A stretch of 64,000 nt of DNA from positions 1-64,000 of the forward strand of contig DALZEF010000007.1 in the NCBI GenBank assembly GCA_031979385.1, read 5' to 3'. Source of the stretch: Timonella sp031979385 (lineage in GTDB: Bacteria; Actinomycetota; Actinomycetes; Actinomycetales; Cellulomonadaceae). Each line of letters begins with the position of its first letter. Positions within the stretch are counted from its first letter, which is position 1. Shown in pieces: positions 24,558-32,940 of the stretch. The position numbers and the translations under genes were made by a program. The notes under the pieces are model-generated. The model was not told where the DNA came from, ran no database searches, and saw only the letters and a program-made list of their open reading frames with translations.

Positions 24558-25405
24558 GCGAGGACCCGCCTCTCAGTGGGAAGCGCACCGAGTCTGAGCA
24601 TCAGCCAGTAGGCGAAGACCGTTACCGCGGCGCCGATGAGTATGAGGAGGGTGCCGGTCGAACTCGCATAGGCTTGGCTTGCTTCAGGTCGGGTCGACAG
24701 CATCAACAGGATTATCCACGGAGCGGCCACCGCGACTCGCGCCCCACCAACGGTCCAACTCTGGCGGGCTTCGAGTTCTCCGCGGGTGCGTAGGTCTTGG
24801 CGGAGGAACTGGTTGAGTGCTTCGAGTAGGACTCCGAGTTCGCTTCCACCCACGCTTCGCGCCAGGCGTAGGGCTTCGATGACTCGATCGGCGACGGGGT
24901 CAGCGAGACGGTCTTTCATGGAGAGCAGGCTCGTGTCGAAGTGACCGGAGGCGTGGTAGTCCCGTGCGAATTCCTGGAAGTCAGGCCGTAGTTCGATCGG
25001 TCCCTTGTGGGCAACCTGTAGGACTGCCTCGGGGAGGGAGAGCCCCGCTCGGATTCCAGAGATCAGGTGTTCGACCACTTGGGGCCATTCAGCGCGACGT
25101 CTGCGGCGTGTGCTTGTGGCACGGGTGTACACAACGATGAGTAGCGAAAACCCGCTTGCAACACCCGCGACTAGGGCGGCCACTGGCAGTCGAGAAATTA
25201 ATAGTGCGATGGCGGCACCGACTATTCCAAGCAGGACTGATGCGAGAACAAACATGTTGACGCTGACGCCGGTAAACCCTGCGGCGTGTAGGTCGTGGCG
25301 GAAGGTGGTTTCGCGGTTGCTCGGAGCACGCTGGGGCCTCTCCCAGAAGCTGGACCACACGAGGGTTGCCCCTAGGCCAAGTATCAATCCGACTACGACG
25401 CCCAT
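24554..25405 (-). CDS. tadB: Tad pilus inner-membrane platform protein TadB
   Basis: 283 aa with an N-terminal helix, two helices near residues 50-95 (MFVLASVLLGIVGAAIALLI, AALVAGVASGFSLLIVVY) and two at the C-terminus. The T2SS F domain is recognised by WPQVVEHLISGIRAGLSLPEAV and LARSVGGSELGVLLEALNQFLRQD. It overlaps the end of the ATPase gene and the start of tadC, so the three are coupled. Confidence 0.85.
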   Translation of the reverse strand: MGVVVGLILGLGATLVWSSFWERPQRAPSNRETTFRHDLHAAGFTGVSVNMFVLASVLLGIVGAAIALLISRLPVAALVAGVASGFSLLIVVYTRATSTRRRRRAEWPQVVEHLISGIRAGLSLPEAVLQVAHKGPIELRPDFQEFARDYHASGHFDTSLLSMKDRLADPVADRVIEALRLARSVGGSELGVLLEALNQFLRQDLRTRGELEARQSWTVGGARVAVAAPWIILLMLSTRPEASQAYASSTGTLLILIGAAVTVFAYWLMLRLGALPTERRVLA

Positions 25406-26631
25406 TCGACGCTCGTTTCTAGGAGTCGGTGAATGGATATTCCGATACGGTCGTAGGCTTCCTGTTTTGGCGGATAGCCCTCGCCACGAACTAACTGGCC
25501 GTCAACGGTTTTGAAGATCGCGCTCATTTCGATGCGGGATTCTTCGATTCTTCCGGTCAGGCCACAGATCTCGCGGACTCGCCGTTGCCCTGAAACATCA
25601 CGATCCAGGTGCACGATCAGATCAATTGCGGACGCCACGGCTGGGTTCACGAAGTGTGCGGTGACGTTTTCTCCGGCAAGCAGCGGCAGGGTTGAGAGTT
25701 TTGCCACCGCGTCTCGGGCGGCGTTGGCGTGGAGCGTAGCCATTCCCGGTAGTCCGGAGTTCAGTGCAATGAGGAGATCGAGTGCCTCTGCCTCGCGTAC
25801 CTCGCCCACGATGATTCGGTCTGGGCGCATACGTAGCGATTCTTTCACCAGCCTGCGCATGGTGATCTCGCCGTGCCCCTCAAGATTGGCCTGACGGCAC
25901 TGCATAGCCACGACGTCTCGGTTTGCGAGGTTGAGTTCGAATACTTCCTCAACGGTAATGATGCGTTCCTTGGGTGGGACGGCTCCGGCAAGGGCACGCA
26001 GGAAGGTCGTCTTTCCGGCGCCGGTTGCACCGGAGACGACAACGTTCAGTCCCGCGCGTACGCTCGCTTCAAGGAACTGCGCGCTTTGGGCCGTTAGGCT
26101 GCCTCGGGACACGAGTTCACTCAGGCGCTGCGCTCGCGCCACAAACTTTCGGATATTGACGCTCATGTCACGTCTCGTGATGTCCGGGATGACCACGTGG
26201 AGCCGTTCTCCGCCCGGCAGCATCGCGTCAACAAATGGTGTCGAAAGGTCGAGCCTGCGGCCGGTGGAACCGAGCATGGTCTCAACGAGTCGTGCGATCT
26301 CGTCCCGGGTGAGAACGGTTGGGGTGAGTTCAGGTATGCCGTTCCTTGCCACAAACACGTGTTCGGGAGAGTTGACCCAGATTTCCTCCACGTCGGGGTC
26401 ATCCATATACTGCTGCAATTTCCCCAGGCCACCAACGGCGTCCATGAGGAATCTGCTGGCTGAAGCAGGGTTGGTCAACGGCATGACCTTGCCGAGAATC
26501 GCCATTCTCTCGTACTGCTCGATCGTGCTGGAGACGAGTTCGTGAAGGCGCGACTTGTCCGTCATCGGATCAAAGCCGTCCTCGCGCACGAGCTCACGCA
26601 CGTGTGCTTCGAGTGTTTCGAGAGTGTTCAT
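25393..26631 (-). CDS. tadA: Tad pilus secretion ATPase CpaF/TadA
   Basis: Powers pilus assembly. 412 aa. Walker A VVVSGATGAGKTTFLRAL, Asp box RIITVEEVFELNL, Walker B RMRPDRIIVGEVREAEALDLL and His box GLPGMATLHANAARD are intact. N-terminal helical region with IEQYERMAILGKV. First gene of the Tad unit that runs to TadG. The localisation factor CpaE and a prepilin peptidase, expected partners, are not in the window. Confidence 0.93.
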   Translation of the reverse strand: MNTLETLEAHVRELVREDGFDPMTDKSRLHELVSSTIEQYERMAILGKVMPLTNPASASRFLMDAVGGLGKLQQYMDDPDVEEIWVNSPEHVFVARNGIPELTPTVLTRDEIARLVETMLGSTGRRLDLSTPFVDAMLPGGERLHVVIPDITRRDMSVNIRKFVARAQRLSELVSRGSLTAQSAQFLEASVRAGLNVVVSGATGAGKTTFLRALAGAVPPKERIITVEEVFELNLANRDVVAMQCRQANLEGHGEITMRRLVKESLRMRPDRIIVGEVREAEALDLLIALNSGLPGMATLHANAARDAVAKLSTLPLLAGENVTAHFVNPAVASAIDLIVHLDRDVSGQRRVREICGLTGRIEESRIEMSAIFKTVDGQLVRGEGYPPKQEAYDRIGISIHRLLETSVEWAS

Positions 26632-26965
26632 TGCCCCTGCGATGCGTAAAACGCGTGAAAGTACTGGTCAGATAGGAGCCTAGGTTTTTCACCCGGATGA
26701 AAACAATGGATAGGTCTAGCCACGTCGTTCTACCCATGCAAAACCTATGCGGTTCATCCACAACAGCACTTCTCCCCTTGCGTTGCTCGACCATCACCCA
26801 CTCGTCGTCCAGCACGTACAATTGACATGGCCTGTTTCCGGACGGTTTGCACCGGCCAGAGTAGTTGCCATCTCCGTCTCAACGTCGTAGCGCCCGACCG
26901 CGCAGCGGAATGAGACGTAAGGCCCCGCACACACCAGCGCTTGTACGCTCATCAACGGAGTATTC
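26632..26965. other. Divergent intergenic region between tadA and def
   Basis: No gene seen. It must contain the promoters of the leftward Tad operon and the rightward def gene, but no convincing box pair stands out. A CGGAGT ribosome site lies just before def. Confidence 0.4.
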
Positions 26966-27601
26966 ATGATTCACCCAATCGTCATCGATGGCGATCCTGT
27001 TCTTCGCCGCCGCGCTGCGGAGGTCACCGAGTTCAATGACGAGTTGCGCGTGCTCATCGCAGACATGTTCGAGACCCTTGATGCCTCCAATGGCGTGGGT
27101 CTCGCGGCACCGCAGATTGGTGTTGGCTTGCGGATCTTCGTCTACGATGGGCCGGATGAGGATGTGCAGCGCCGTGGTGTGATTGTGAATCCGACGATGC
27201 AGATCGTGCAGCGCCCGCCACTGTTTGCACAACGCGAGGGTTTGAAGGCACGACCTCCGAAGATGCTGCTCGATAACGAGGGGTGTCTTTCGTTCCCGGG
27301 GCCTGATCACGACTTAAAGCGCCACTACGCGGTGTTGCTCAAGGGCTTTGACGAGTTCGGTGAACCGATCGAACTGTCTGGTGAAGGGTGGTTTGCCCGT
27401 CTGCTTCAGCACGAGTACGACCACCTTGACGGTTTCTTGTACGTGGACCGTCTAAAGGGTAGGGAGGCGGCTCTTGCCCGGGAGGAATCTCGCGAGAACG
27501 GCTGGGGTGTCCCGGGACTAAGCTGGATGCCTGGCGTGGACCCCGATCCGTTCGGACACGATGAGGTTGATGAAGACTGGGATGCCGAGGATGAGGACTA
27601 A
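26966..27601 (+). CDS. def: Peptide deformylase
   Basis: Removes the N-formyl group from new proteins. The three metal-site motifs are present: GVGLAAPQIG near residue 43, EGCLSFPG near 108 and LQHEYDHLDG near 152. 211 aa, with an acidic C-terminal tail (DEVDEDWDAEDED) longer than in compact bacterial enzymes. An insertion RPPLFAQREGLKARPPK precedes the second motif. It is followed after 9 nt by the SRAP gene, so the two are probably cotranscribed. Confidence 0.95.
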   Translation: MIHPIVIDGDPVLRRRAAEVTEFNDELRVLIADMFETLDASNGVGLAAPQIGVGLRIFVYDGPDEDVQRRGVIVNPTMQIVQRPPLFAQREGLKARPPKMLLDNEGCLSFPGPDHDLKRHYAVLLKGFDEFGEPIELSGEGWFARLLQHEYDHLDGFLYVDRLKGREAALAREESRENGWGVPGLSWMPGVDPDPFGHDEVDEDWDAEDED

Positions 27602-27610
27602 GGGAGTCCC

Positions 27611-28444
27611 ATGTGCGGACGGTATGCGTCTTTCGCGCAAGCTGATGACCTAGCCGCAACACATGCTCGCAACGGTCTTATCCACGACCTGCTCTTTGGT
27701 GACGGTACGGATAACTGGGGTCCCAGTTGGAACATCGCCCCCACACACGATGTACGCATTATCGTGGATCGACCGTTTACCGCGCAGGCGGCGGAGACCT
27801 TGGTCATGGCCTCGGGCGAACGTTCGCCCGCCCTTGCCGGGTTGATCAGTCAGCTCGCCAAGAGCGATCCACAGGAAAGTTCGATTGACGACGATCTGGT
27901 ACGTCAGGTCCGTCGCGCCCGATGGGGTTTGGTTCCCGGCTGGGCGAAGGACCCGTCCGTTGGGCCGAAGATGATCAATGCGCGCAGCGAGACTATTACG
28001 GAGAAGCCATCGTTTCGCAGCGCATTCGTATCTAGGCGCTGCATCATCCCCGCGGACGGGTACTTCGAGTGGACTAGGCTGGAAGGTCCACCACAGCAGA
28101 AGATCCCCCACTACATCACGCCCTCCAGCGGTGGGATGTTCGCCTTCGCGGGAATCTACGAGTTCTGGAAGCCCCACACCGCCACTGACCGGCAGTTGAC
28201 ACAGTGGCTCGTCACGGCGTCGATTATCACGACGGCCGCAGAAGATGAGTTGGCGCAGATCCATGAGCGTCGCCCGATCTTCCTTACACCGGACACATAT
28301 GATGCCTGGTTGTCTCCGCACACGAGCGTGAATGAGGCACAGGACATTCTGCGTATCCCGGTCTTACCTACGGTTCAACGTGTGGTATCCACTGACGTAA
28401 ACCGCGTTGCGAACAACAGCGAATCACTGATCCTCGCCGTCTAG
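27611..28444 (+). CDS. SRAP domain protein (YedK/HMCES family)
   Basis: Forms a covalent crosslink with abasic sites in single-stranded DNA and protects them. The catalytic Cys2 follows the initiator Met (MCGRYASF). INARSETITEKPSFRSAF, RRCIIPADGYFEW and the His-containing ELAQIHERRPIFL are the conserved active-site segments. 277 aa, slightly long; there is an insertion of about 25 residues around DLLFGDGTDNWGPSWN. Next to def on the same strand. Confidence 0.93.
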   Translation: MCGRYASFAQADDLAATHARNGLIHDLLFGDGTDNWGPSWNIAPTHDVRIIVDRPFTAQAAETLVMASGERSPALAGLISQLAKSDPQESSIDDDLVRQVRRARWGLVPGWAKDPSVGPKMINARSETITEKPSFRSAFVSRRCIIPADGYFEWTRLEGPPQQKIPHYITPSSGGMFAFAGIYEFWKPHTATDRQLTQWLVTASIITTAAEDELAQIHERRPIFLTPDTYDAWLSPHTSVNEAQDILRIPVLPTVQRVVSTDVNRVANNSESLILAV

Positions 28445-28563
28445 CCAGACTCAGCCAGGTTGAATGTGTAGGAAATTACTTGTGTGTGAGGGTCGTGTAT
28501 CTTCACAGTGCAGTAAGTTTTAAACGTTCAGATAAGCCGCAGCCCTCAAACAGACAAGGCTAG

Positions 28564-28608
28564 TTCAGGCTGGGTTTGGTCAGGCAGGGTTTGTTCGGGC
28601 AGAGTCTG
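28564..28608. repeat. Three imperfect 15-bp tandem repeats
   Basis: Units TTCAGGCTGGGTTTG, GTCAGGCAGGGTTTG and TTCGGGCAGAGTCTG follow each other directly between the SRAP and cyclase genes, just after the cyclase stop. No function visible. Confidence 0.7.
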
Positions 28609-28613
28609 ACCGA

Positions 28614-29678
28614 TCAGGGCTGGCTAGGCTTGTACGCGTGCTGAAGTTGCACGGGAGCAATCGACCCGAGTCCTTGGATCTCGCGCTCATCATGTGCGAT
28701 CAGGGCGAAACTTGGGTCTTCGGCGAGAAGCGCCGCGGTGTCTTGGTCAACCATGACCGTTCCGGGTTTCGCCTCGTCAGATAGACGGGCTGCGAGGTTC
28801 ACGGATGTTCCAAACACGTCGCCAAACCGTGAGAGCACACGCCCCCACACGAGGGAGACGCGTACCTGCGGCAGATCCTTCATCTCCTCGCTACGCCCAG
28901 CGTTCGCGAGGCCCAAGGCGACTTCCGCACCCGTGTGGGGATCGTCGGCAATGAAAAGCACCGCGTCACCTATTGTCTTCACAACGCGACCGCCTGCGCG
29001 CGTGATGACGTCACGTGCCGCCGCCTCGAAGTTGGAGACGAAGTCGGAGAGTTCCGAGGACCGCATTTTCGCTGTCTGCGACGTGAACGAGACGATATCA
29101 GCGAACCCCACCGCGCGCGGTAGCGGTAACTGGCCCGGGCCACGGGTGACGCCCTTCTCTGGACCGAACTCAACGAACCAGCGTCCCACGAGTGCCGCCA
29201 TCTGGCGCCGCCATGCGTGCTCCATCTGCTGGGCAAACACAGTGTGCATGCGCTCAAACTCGGAAAGAAATTCTTGGCGTGCACGGGCGTCGTCCCAGCC
29301 GTAGTTGTGGGCGTAGTGTTCAACGAGCGCCTCGGCTTGCCACAACGCGAGACGTTCCGCCGTGTGACCGGCCGAGCGGATAAGCGAGGTGAGGGTACGG
29401 TGATCGAACTGTTCTGCTTCTGCCAGGTCAAGCAGGGATTTGATCGCATCGGCATCGGCCTGGGTGAAAACCCTGGCTTCCTTCTTGGTGTTCGGCAACC
29501 CCAACGTCTGCCAGTAGTCGTTGACCTGTGCGGAGGTGGCGCCGGTGGCTTCGCACAGTTCGGCTTCGGTGTAGATCGGCGCGCCTTTAAGCAGTGATTC
29601 TTCGAGGCCGCGTGCAGTATTTTGAGGGTCTCTCAGGGCACGCGGCTGCGCATCCGATTGGTGGTTGGGCATTGTCAC
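28614..29678 (-). CDS. Class III adenylate cyclase with N-terminal regulatory domain
   Basis: Makes cyclic AMP from ATP. The C-terminal half is a class III cyclase domain: AVGFADIVSFTSQTAKM carries the metal Asp pair with GRVVKTIGDAVLFIAD, and GDVFGTSVNLAARLSDEAKPG holds the transition-state Asn and Arg. The N-terminal 180 residues are helical and match the layout of the mycobacterial Rv1264-type autoinhibitory, pH-sensing domain (assignment by layout). 354 aa, no membrane helix. The GTG start lies 6 nt after a TAAGAT box, so the mRNA is probably leaderless. It shares an intergenic end with the SRAP gene. Confidence 0.92.
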   Translation of the reverse strand: MTMPNHQSDAQPRALRDPQNTARGLEESLLKGAPIYTEAELCEATGATSAQVNDYWQTLGLPNTKKEARVFTQADADAIKSLLDLAEAEQFDHRTLTSLIRSAGHTAERLALWQAEALVEHYAHNYGWDDARARQEFLSEFERMHTVFAQQMEHAWRRQMAALVGRWFVEFGPEKGVTRGPGQLPLPRAVGFADIVSFTSQTAKMRSSELSDFVSNFEAAARDVITRAGGRVVKTIGDAVLFIADDPHTGAEVALGLANAGRSEEMKDLPQVRVSLVWGRVLSRFGDVFGTSVNLAARLSDEAKPGTVMVDQDTAALLAEDPSFALIAHDEREIQGLGSIAPVQLQHAYKPSQP

Positions 29679-29682
29679 CTAG

Positions 29683-30567
29683 TTATCTTAAACGAAGGTG
29701 ATTCACGTCACCGACCATTACGGTATACGAGTTTCCGTTTTCCGCCCACAGCGTGAGGGAACCGTCGTCTCCGAGTGCCTGAGCAGTGCCCGTAAGCTGA
29801 GTGCCATCTGCGAGATCGATCCGAACGAGCGCTCCCAGCGTCGCGCTGAGCTTCTCTGACTCGTTGCGTACACCACTGCGGTTCGTGTCGCCGTTCGATT
29901 CTTCCCAGCGGGTGACTCTTTCGATGATGCGATGCACGAGAGCCGCAAGCAGTCGGTTCGGCTCCGGTACCTCGCAACCGAGTGTGACAAGAGAGGCTGC
30001 GCTCGGGACCGGAAGTTCGGTGGACTTTTGGGTGATGTTGAGTCCCACCCCGATCACCACGGACTGCGCACCGACGCGTTCCACGAGAATCCCCCCGAGT
30101 TTGCGCAGATCCAGCCAACCCTCAAGGTCCGGTTCGCCGGAACGTACGACTATGTCGTTGGGCCATTTGACCAGCGCCTCGATACCGATCTCGTACCGCA
30201 GCGTTTGTGCGGCAGCGCTACCGACAATGAGTGGCAGCCAACTCAGCTTCTCACCCGGCACATCGGGTTCGAGGTGCAGCGAGAATGACAGGGCTGTTCC
30301 TGGCGGAGTGTCCCAGGAACGTCCGGTACGTCCTCGCCCTCCCGTCTGGTTCACTGTAGCGAGCAGGGCTGGCGCAGCCCACTGTTCTACCTCATCAGAT
30401 TCAAAGAAGAAACTGTTGGCCTGCATTTTTGTTACCTCACGCACGAGTTGCGTGTTGGTGGAGGCGATCTCCTGCGCAACATTCATTCCGTTCAGACGCA
30501 CACCTGCCTGTGCAAGGGCGGCAAACAGTTGTGCGGTATCGAGATGCAGTGCATGTGATTCTGGCAT
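29683..30567 (-). CDS. birA: Biotin--[acetyl-CoA-carboxylase] ligase
   Basis: Attaches biotin to the carboxyl-carrier domain of acyl-CoA carboxylases. The biotinyl-AMP loop is QTGGRGRTGRSWDTPPG near residue 75, followed by KWPNDIVV and KLGGILVE, and a C-terminal SH3-like domain. 294 aa with no N-terminal DNA-binding domain, so it is a monofunctional class I ligase. It lies next to the carboxyltransferase genes, and its target, the AMKM lysine of the alpha subunit, is encoded at 44160-45944. Confidence 0.94.
   Translation of the reverse strand: MPESHALHLDTAQLFAALAQAGVRLNGMNVAQEIASTNTQLVREVTKMQANSFFFESDEVEQWAAPALLATVNQTGGRGRTGRSWDTPPGTALSFSLHLEPDVPGEKLSWLPLIVGSAAAQTLRYEIGIEALVKWPNDIVVRSGEPDLEGWLDLRKLGGILVERVGAQSVVIGVGLNITQKSTELPVPSAASLVTLGCEVPEPNRLLAALVHRIIERVTRWEESNGDTNRSGVRNESEKLSATLGALVRIDLADGTQLTGTAQALGDDGSLTLWAENGNSYTVMVGDVNHLRLR
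29685..29690 (-). promoter_or_regulatory. -10 box of a probable leaderless promoter (cyclase)
   Basis: Minus-strand TAAGAT ends 6 nt before the GTG at 29678. Confidence 0.45.
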
Positions 30568-30913
30568 TCCCCCATTGTCCCCGATGCCGGCATCACTGCT
30601 TCAGCTCTAGGAATGCGGCCCCAGTTGATCTAGGCGTGCAACCTTCCGTCAATGGGGCGTTTTCTGCCCGACCGTTCTGTCGTGCTTCCAGCAGATGAGG
30701 CGTTTTTGCCCACCTGCACTGAATTAGATGGCACACCCGGATTATTCTCGCCCCATCGGTTTTGAAGGCACGGGACTCTTGACGACGATACATACAGCCG
30801 GGCTTCCACCCTGCGTTGACATCAGGGGTTGTAGAGATCCCACAATCCGTGGCGCGAATCCGCTCGCATGGCGCTACTGACTTTTAGCAAATCCACAACT
30901 AGCCTTTGAAACT
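30568..30913. other. birA-accD divergent intergenic region
   Basis: About 345 bp with no gene or clear structure. TAGCCT lies 8 nt before the GTG of the carboxyltransferase gene and may be its -10 box. Confidence 0.4.
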
Positions 30914-32491
30914 GTGACTGATCTATCGACGACCGCTGGAAAAATCGAAAACCTCGCGGAGCGCAATGCACAGCTTTCCGCGCATGAAGAGCTCGCGCAG
31001 GAGAAGCAACATCCGCGCAAGAAGAAGACTGCCCGCGAGCGAATCGATGCGCTGCTTGATGAGGGCTCATTCGTGGAACTCGACGCCTTTGCCAAGCACC
31101 GTTCCACCAACTTCGGCTTGGATAAGAAGCGCATCGCTGGCGATGGAGTGGTCGTAGGCTACGGAACCATCGATGGCCGCCAAGTATGTGTATACTCCCA
31201 GGATTTCACCACGTTCGGTGGATCACTCGGTGAAGTACACGGTCAGAAGATCACCAAGGTCATGGACCTCGCACTGCGCACAGGTGTGCCCATCATCGGT
31301 ATCTCCGACGGTGGTGGCGCACGCATCCAAGAGGGCGTTGCTGGCCTCACCCAGTTTGCCGAGATTTTCCGCCGTAACGTTGCGGCATCCGGTGTGATCC
31401 CACAGATCTCCCTCATTCTCGGCCCAAGCGCAGGTGGCGCGGTCTACTCCCCCGCCCTGACCGACTTCATCGTCATGGCTGATGGAACCTCCAACATGTT
31501 CATCACCGGCCCAGACGTTATCCGTGCAGTCACCGGAGAAGACGTCGGCTTTGAAGAACTCGGCGGAGCCCAAACCCACAACGAACGCTCCGGCGTCGCA
31601 CATTTCATGGGCGCTGACGAGGACGACGCAATCGACTACGTGCGTTCGCTCCTGTCCTACCTCCCCCAAAACAATCTGTCCGATCCACCGACATTCCCAC
31701 TGCCGGCAGACGTTGAGGTCACGGATTTCGACCGCGAACTCGACGCCCTGGTTCCCGACTCCGACTCACAGCCCTATGACATGCACAAGGTCATCGAGCA
31801 CATCGTGGACGAGGGCATCTTCCTTGAAGTCCAGCCGCTGTATGCACAAAACGTGATTACCGGCTTCGCGCACGTCGAGGGACAAAGCGTCGGAATCGTC
31901 GCCAATCAGCCAATGTCCATGGCTGGAACACTCGATATCAACGCAGCCGAAAAGGCTGCACGATTCGTACGAACCTGCGATGCCTTCAACATCCCGGTCC
32001 TCACACTCGTGGACGTACCTGGCTTCCTACCCGGAACAGACCAGGAGTGGAACGGCATCATCCGCCGCGGCGCAAAGCTGATCTTCGCGTATGCGGAGGC
32101 CACTGTTCCGCTGGTCACGCTCATCACGCGCAAGGCATACGGCGGTGCATACATCGTGATGGGTTCCAAACAACTCGGGGCGGACATCAACCTTGCCTGG
32201 CCAACCGCACAGATCGCGGTCATGGGCGCAGGTGGTGCCGTCAACATTCTGCAACGCGGTGCACTCAAGGCCGTCGCTGAGGCTGGCGGCGACGTTGATG
32301 CTGAGCGTGCACGATTGACCCAGGAATACGAGGAGGCAATCGTTAACCCATGGGATGCGGCCGAACGCGGCTACGTTGACGCTGTCATCGCGCCACACGA
32401 GACCCGTCGGCAGATCGTCCAGGCGTTGCGTGCCCTCAAAACCAAGCGCGCATCGCTGCCCCAGAAGAAGCACGGAAACATTCCGCTCTAG
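30914..32491 (+). CDS. accD: Acyl-CoA carboxylase carboxyltransferase beta subunit
   Basis: Transfers the carboxyl group from biotin to acetyl- or propionyl-CoA. 525 aa with both halves of the carboxyltransferase fold: GISDGGGARIQEGVAGL and GPSAGGAVYSPALTDF in the N-half, and VDVPGFLPGTDQEW, KAYGGAYIVMGSKQ in the C-half, with the closing KKHGNIPL typical of actinobacterial PccB/AccD proteins. GTG start with no clear ribosome site. Followed 48 nt later by the epsilon subunit gene. Confidence 0.95.
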   Translation: MTDLSTTAGKIENLAERNAQLSAHEELAQEKQHPRKKKTARERIDALLDEGSFVELDAFAKHRSTNFGLDKKRIAGDGVVVGYGTIDGRQVCVYSQDFTTFGGSLGEVHGQKITKVMDLALRTGVPIIGISDGGGARIQEGVAGLTQFAEIFRRNVAASGVIPQISLILGPSAGGAVYSPALTDFIVMADGTSNMFITGPDVIRAVTGEDVGFEELGGAQTHNERSGVAHFMGADEDDAIDYVRSLLSYLPQNNLSDPPTFPLPADVEVTDFDRELDALVPDSDSQPYDMHKVIEHIVDEGIFLEVQPLYAQNVITGFAHVEGQSVGIVANQPMSMAGTLDINAAEKAARFVRTCDAFNIPVLTLVDVPGFLPGTDQEWNGIIRRGAKLIFAYAEATVPLVTLITRKAYGGAYIVMGSKQLGADINLAWPTAQIAVMGAGGAVNILQRGALKAVAEAGGDVDAERARLTQEYEEAIVNPWDAAERGYVDAVIAPHETRRQIVQALRALKTKRASLPQKKHGNIPL

Positions 32492-32539
32492 TGGCTGCCG
32501 CCCTGCTGAGCAATCGCCGAGGAACGTTCGAGGAACATC

Positions 32540-32797
32540 ATGAGTGAAGCCAACCAGGCAGATATTCTCGCTGCAGCACTTGCTGCCGCCTCACGAGTGA
32601 CGGTCATTTCTGGTGCGCCCGATGAGGAAGAGGTCGCGGCTCTCGTCGCTGGGCTCGCCGCGGTCGCTGGCGGTGAAGACCCACACGAGGACAACATCGT
32701 GGGACGGTCTCAGTGGGAGAACCGCCACCGTACCCTGTCCGGACCCACTGAACTGCCCAAAGGCAGTGACCAGTGGCGTTGGTCGCTTCGAGCTTAA
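32540..32797 (+). CDS. accE: Acyl-CoA carboxylase epsilon subunit
   Basis: Small actinobacterial subunit that stabilises the alpha-beta complex. 85 aa with ASRVTVISGAPDEEEVAALVAGLAA, SQWENRHRTLSG and the closing WRWSLRA, all characteristic. The ribosome site GAGGAA precedes the ATG. Confidence 0.88.
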   Translation: MSEANQADILAAALAAASRVTVISGAPDEEEVAALVAGLAAVAGGEDPHEDNIVGRSQWENRHRTLSGPTELPKGSDQWRWSLRA

Positions 32798-32892
32798 TCC
32801 GACCCGGCCGGCTAGCCGCTGCTCGGCAAGTTAGGAACCACACTCAAGTTCGTCCACACGAGCCCGACGCCGCACAGCCTCCGTATGTACGG

Positions 32893-32930
32893 AAAAGTCC
32901 TCACTCCCGGTTAAGGGAGTGAGGACTTTT
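32893..32930. terminator. Bidirectional terminator
   Basis: Perfect 16-bp stem (AAAAGTCCTCACTCCC and its complement) with a 6-nt loop, ending in TTTT on both strands, between the convergent accE and ABC exporter genes. Confidence 0.92.
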
Positions 32931-32940
32931 CTTGTACCGA

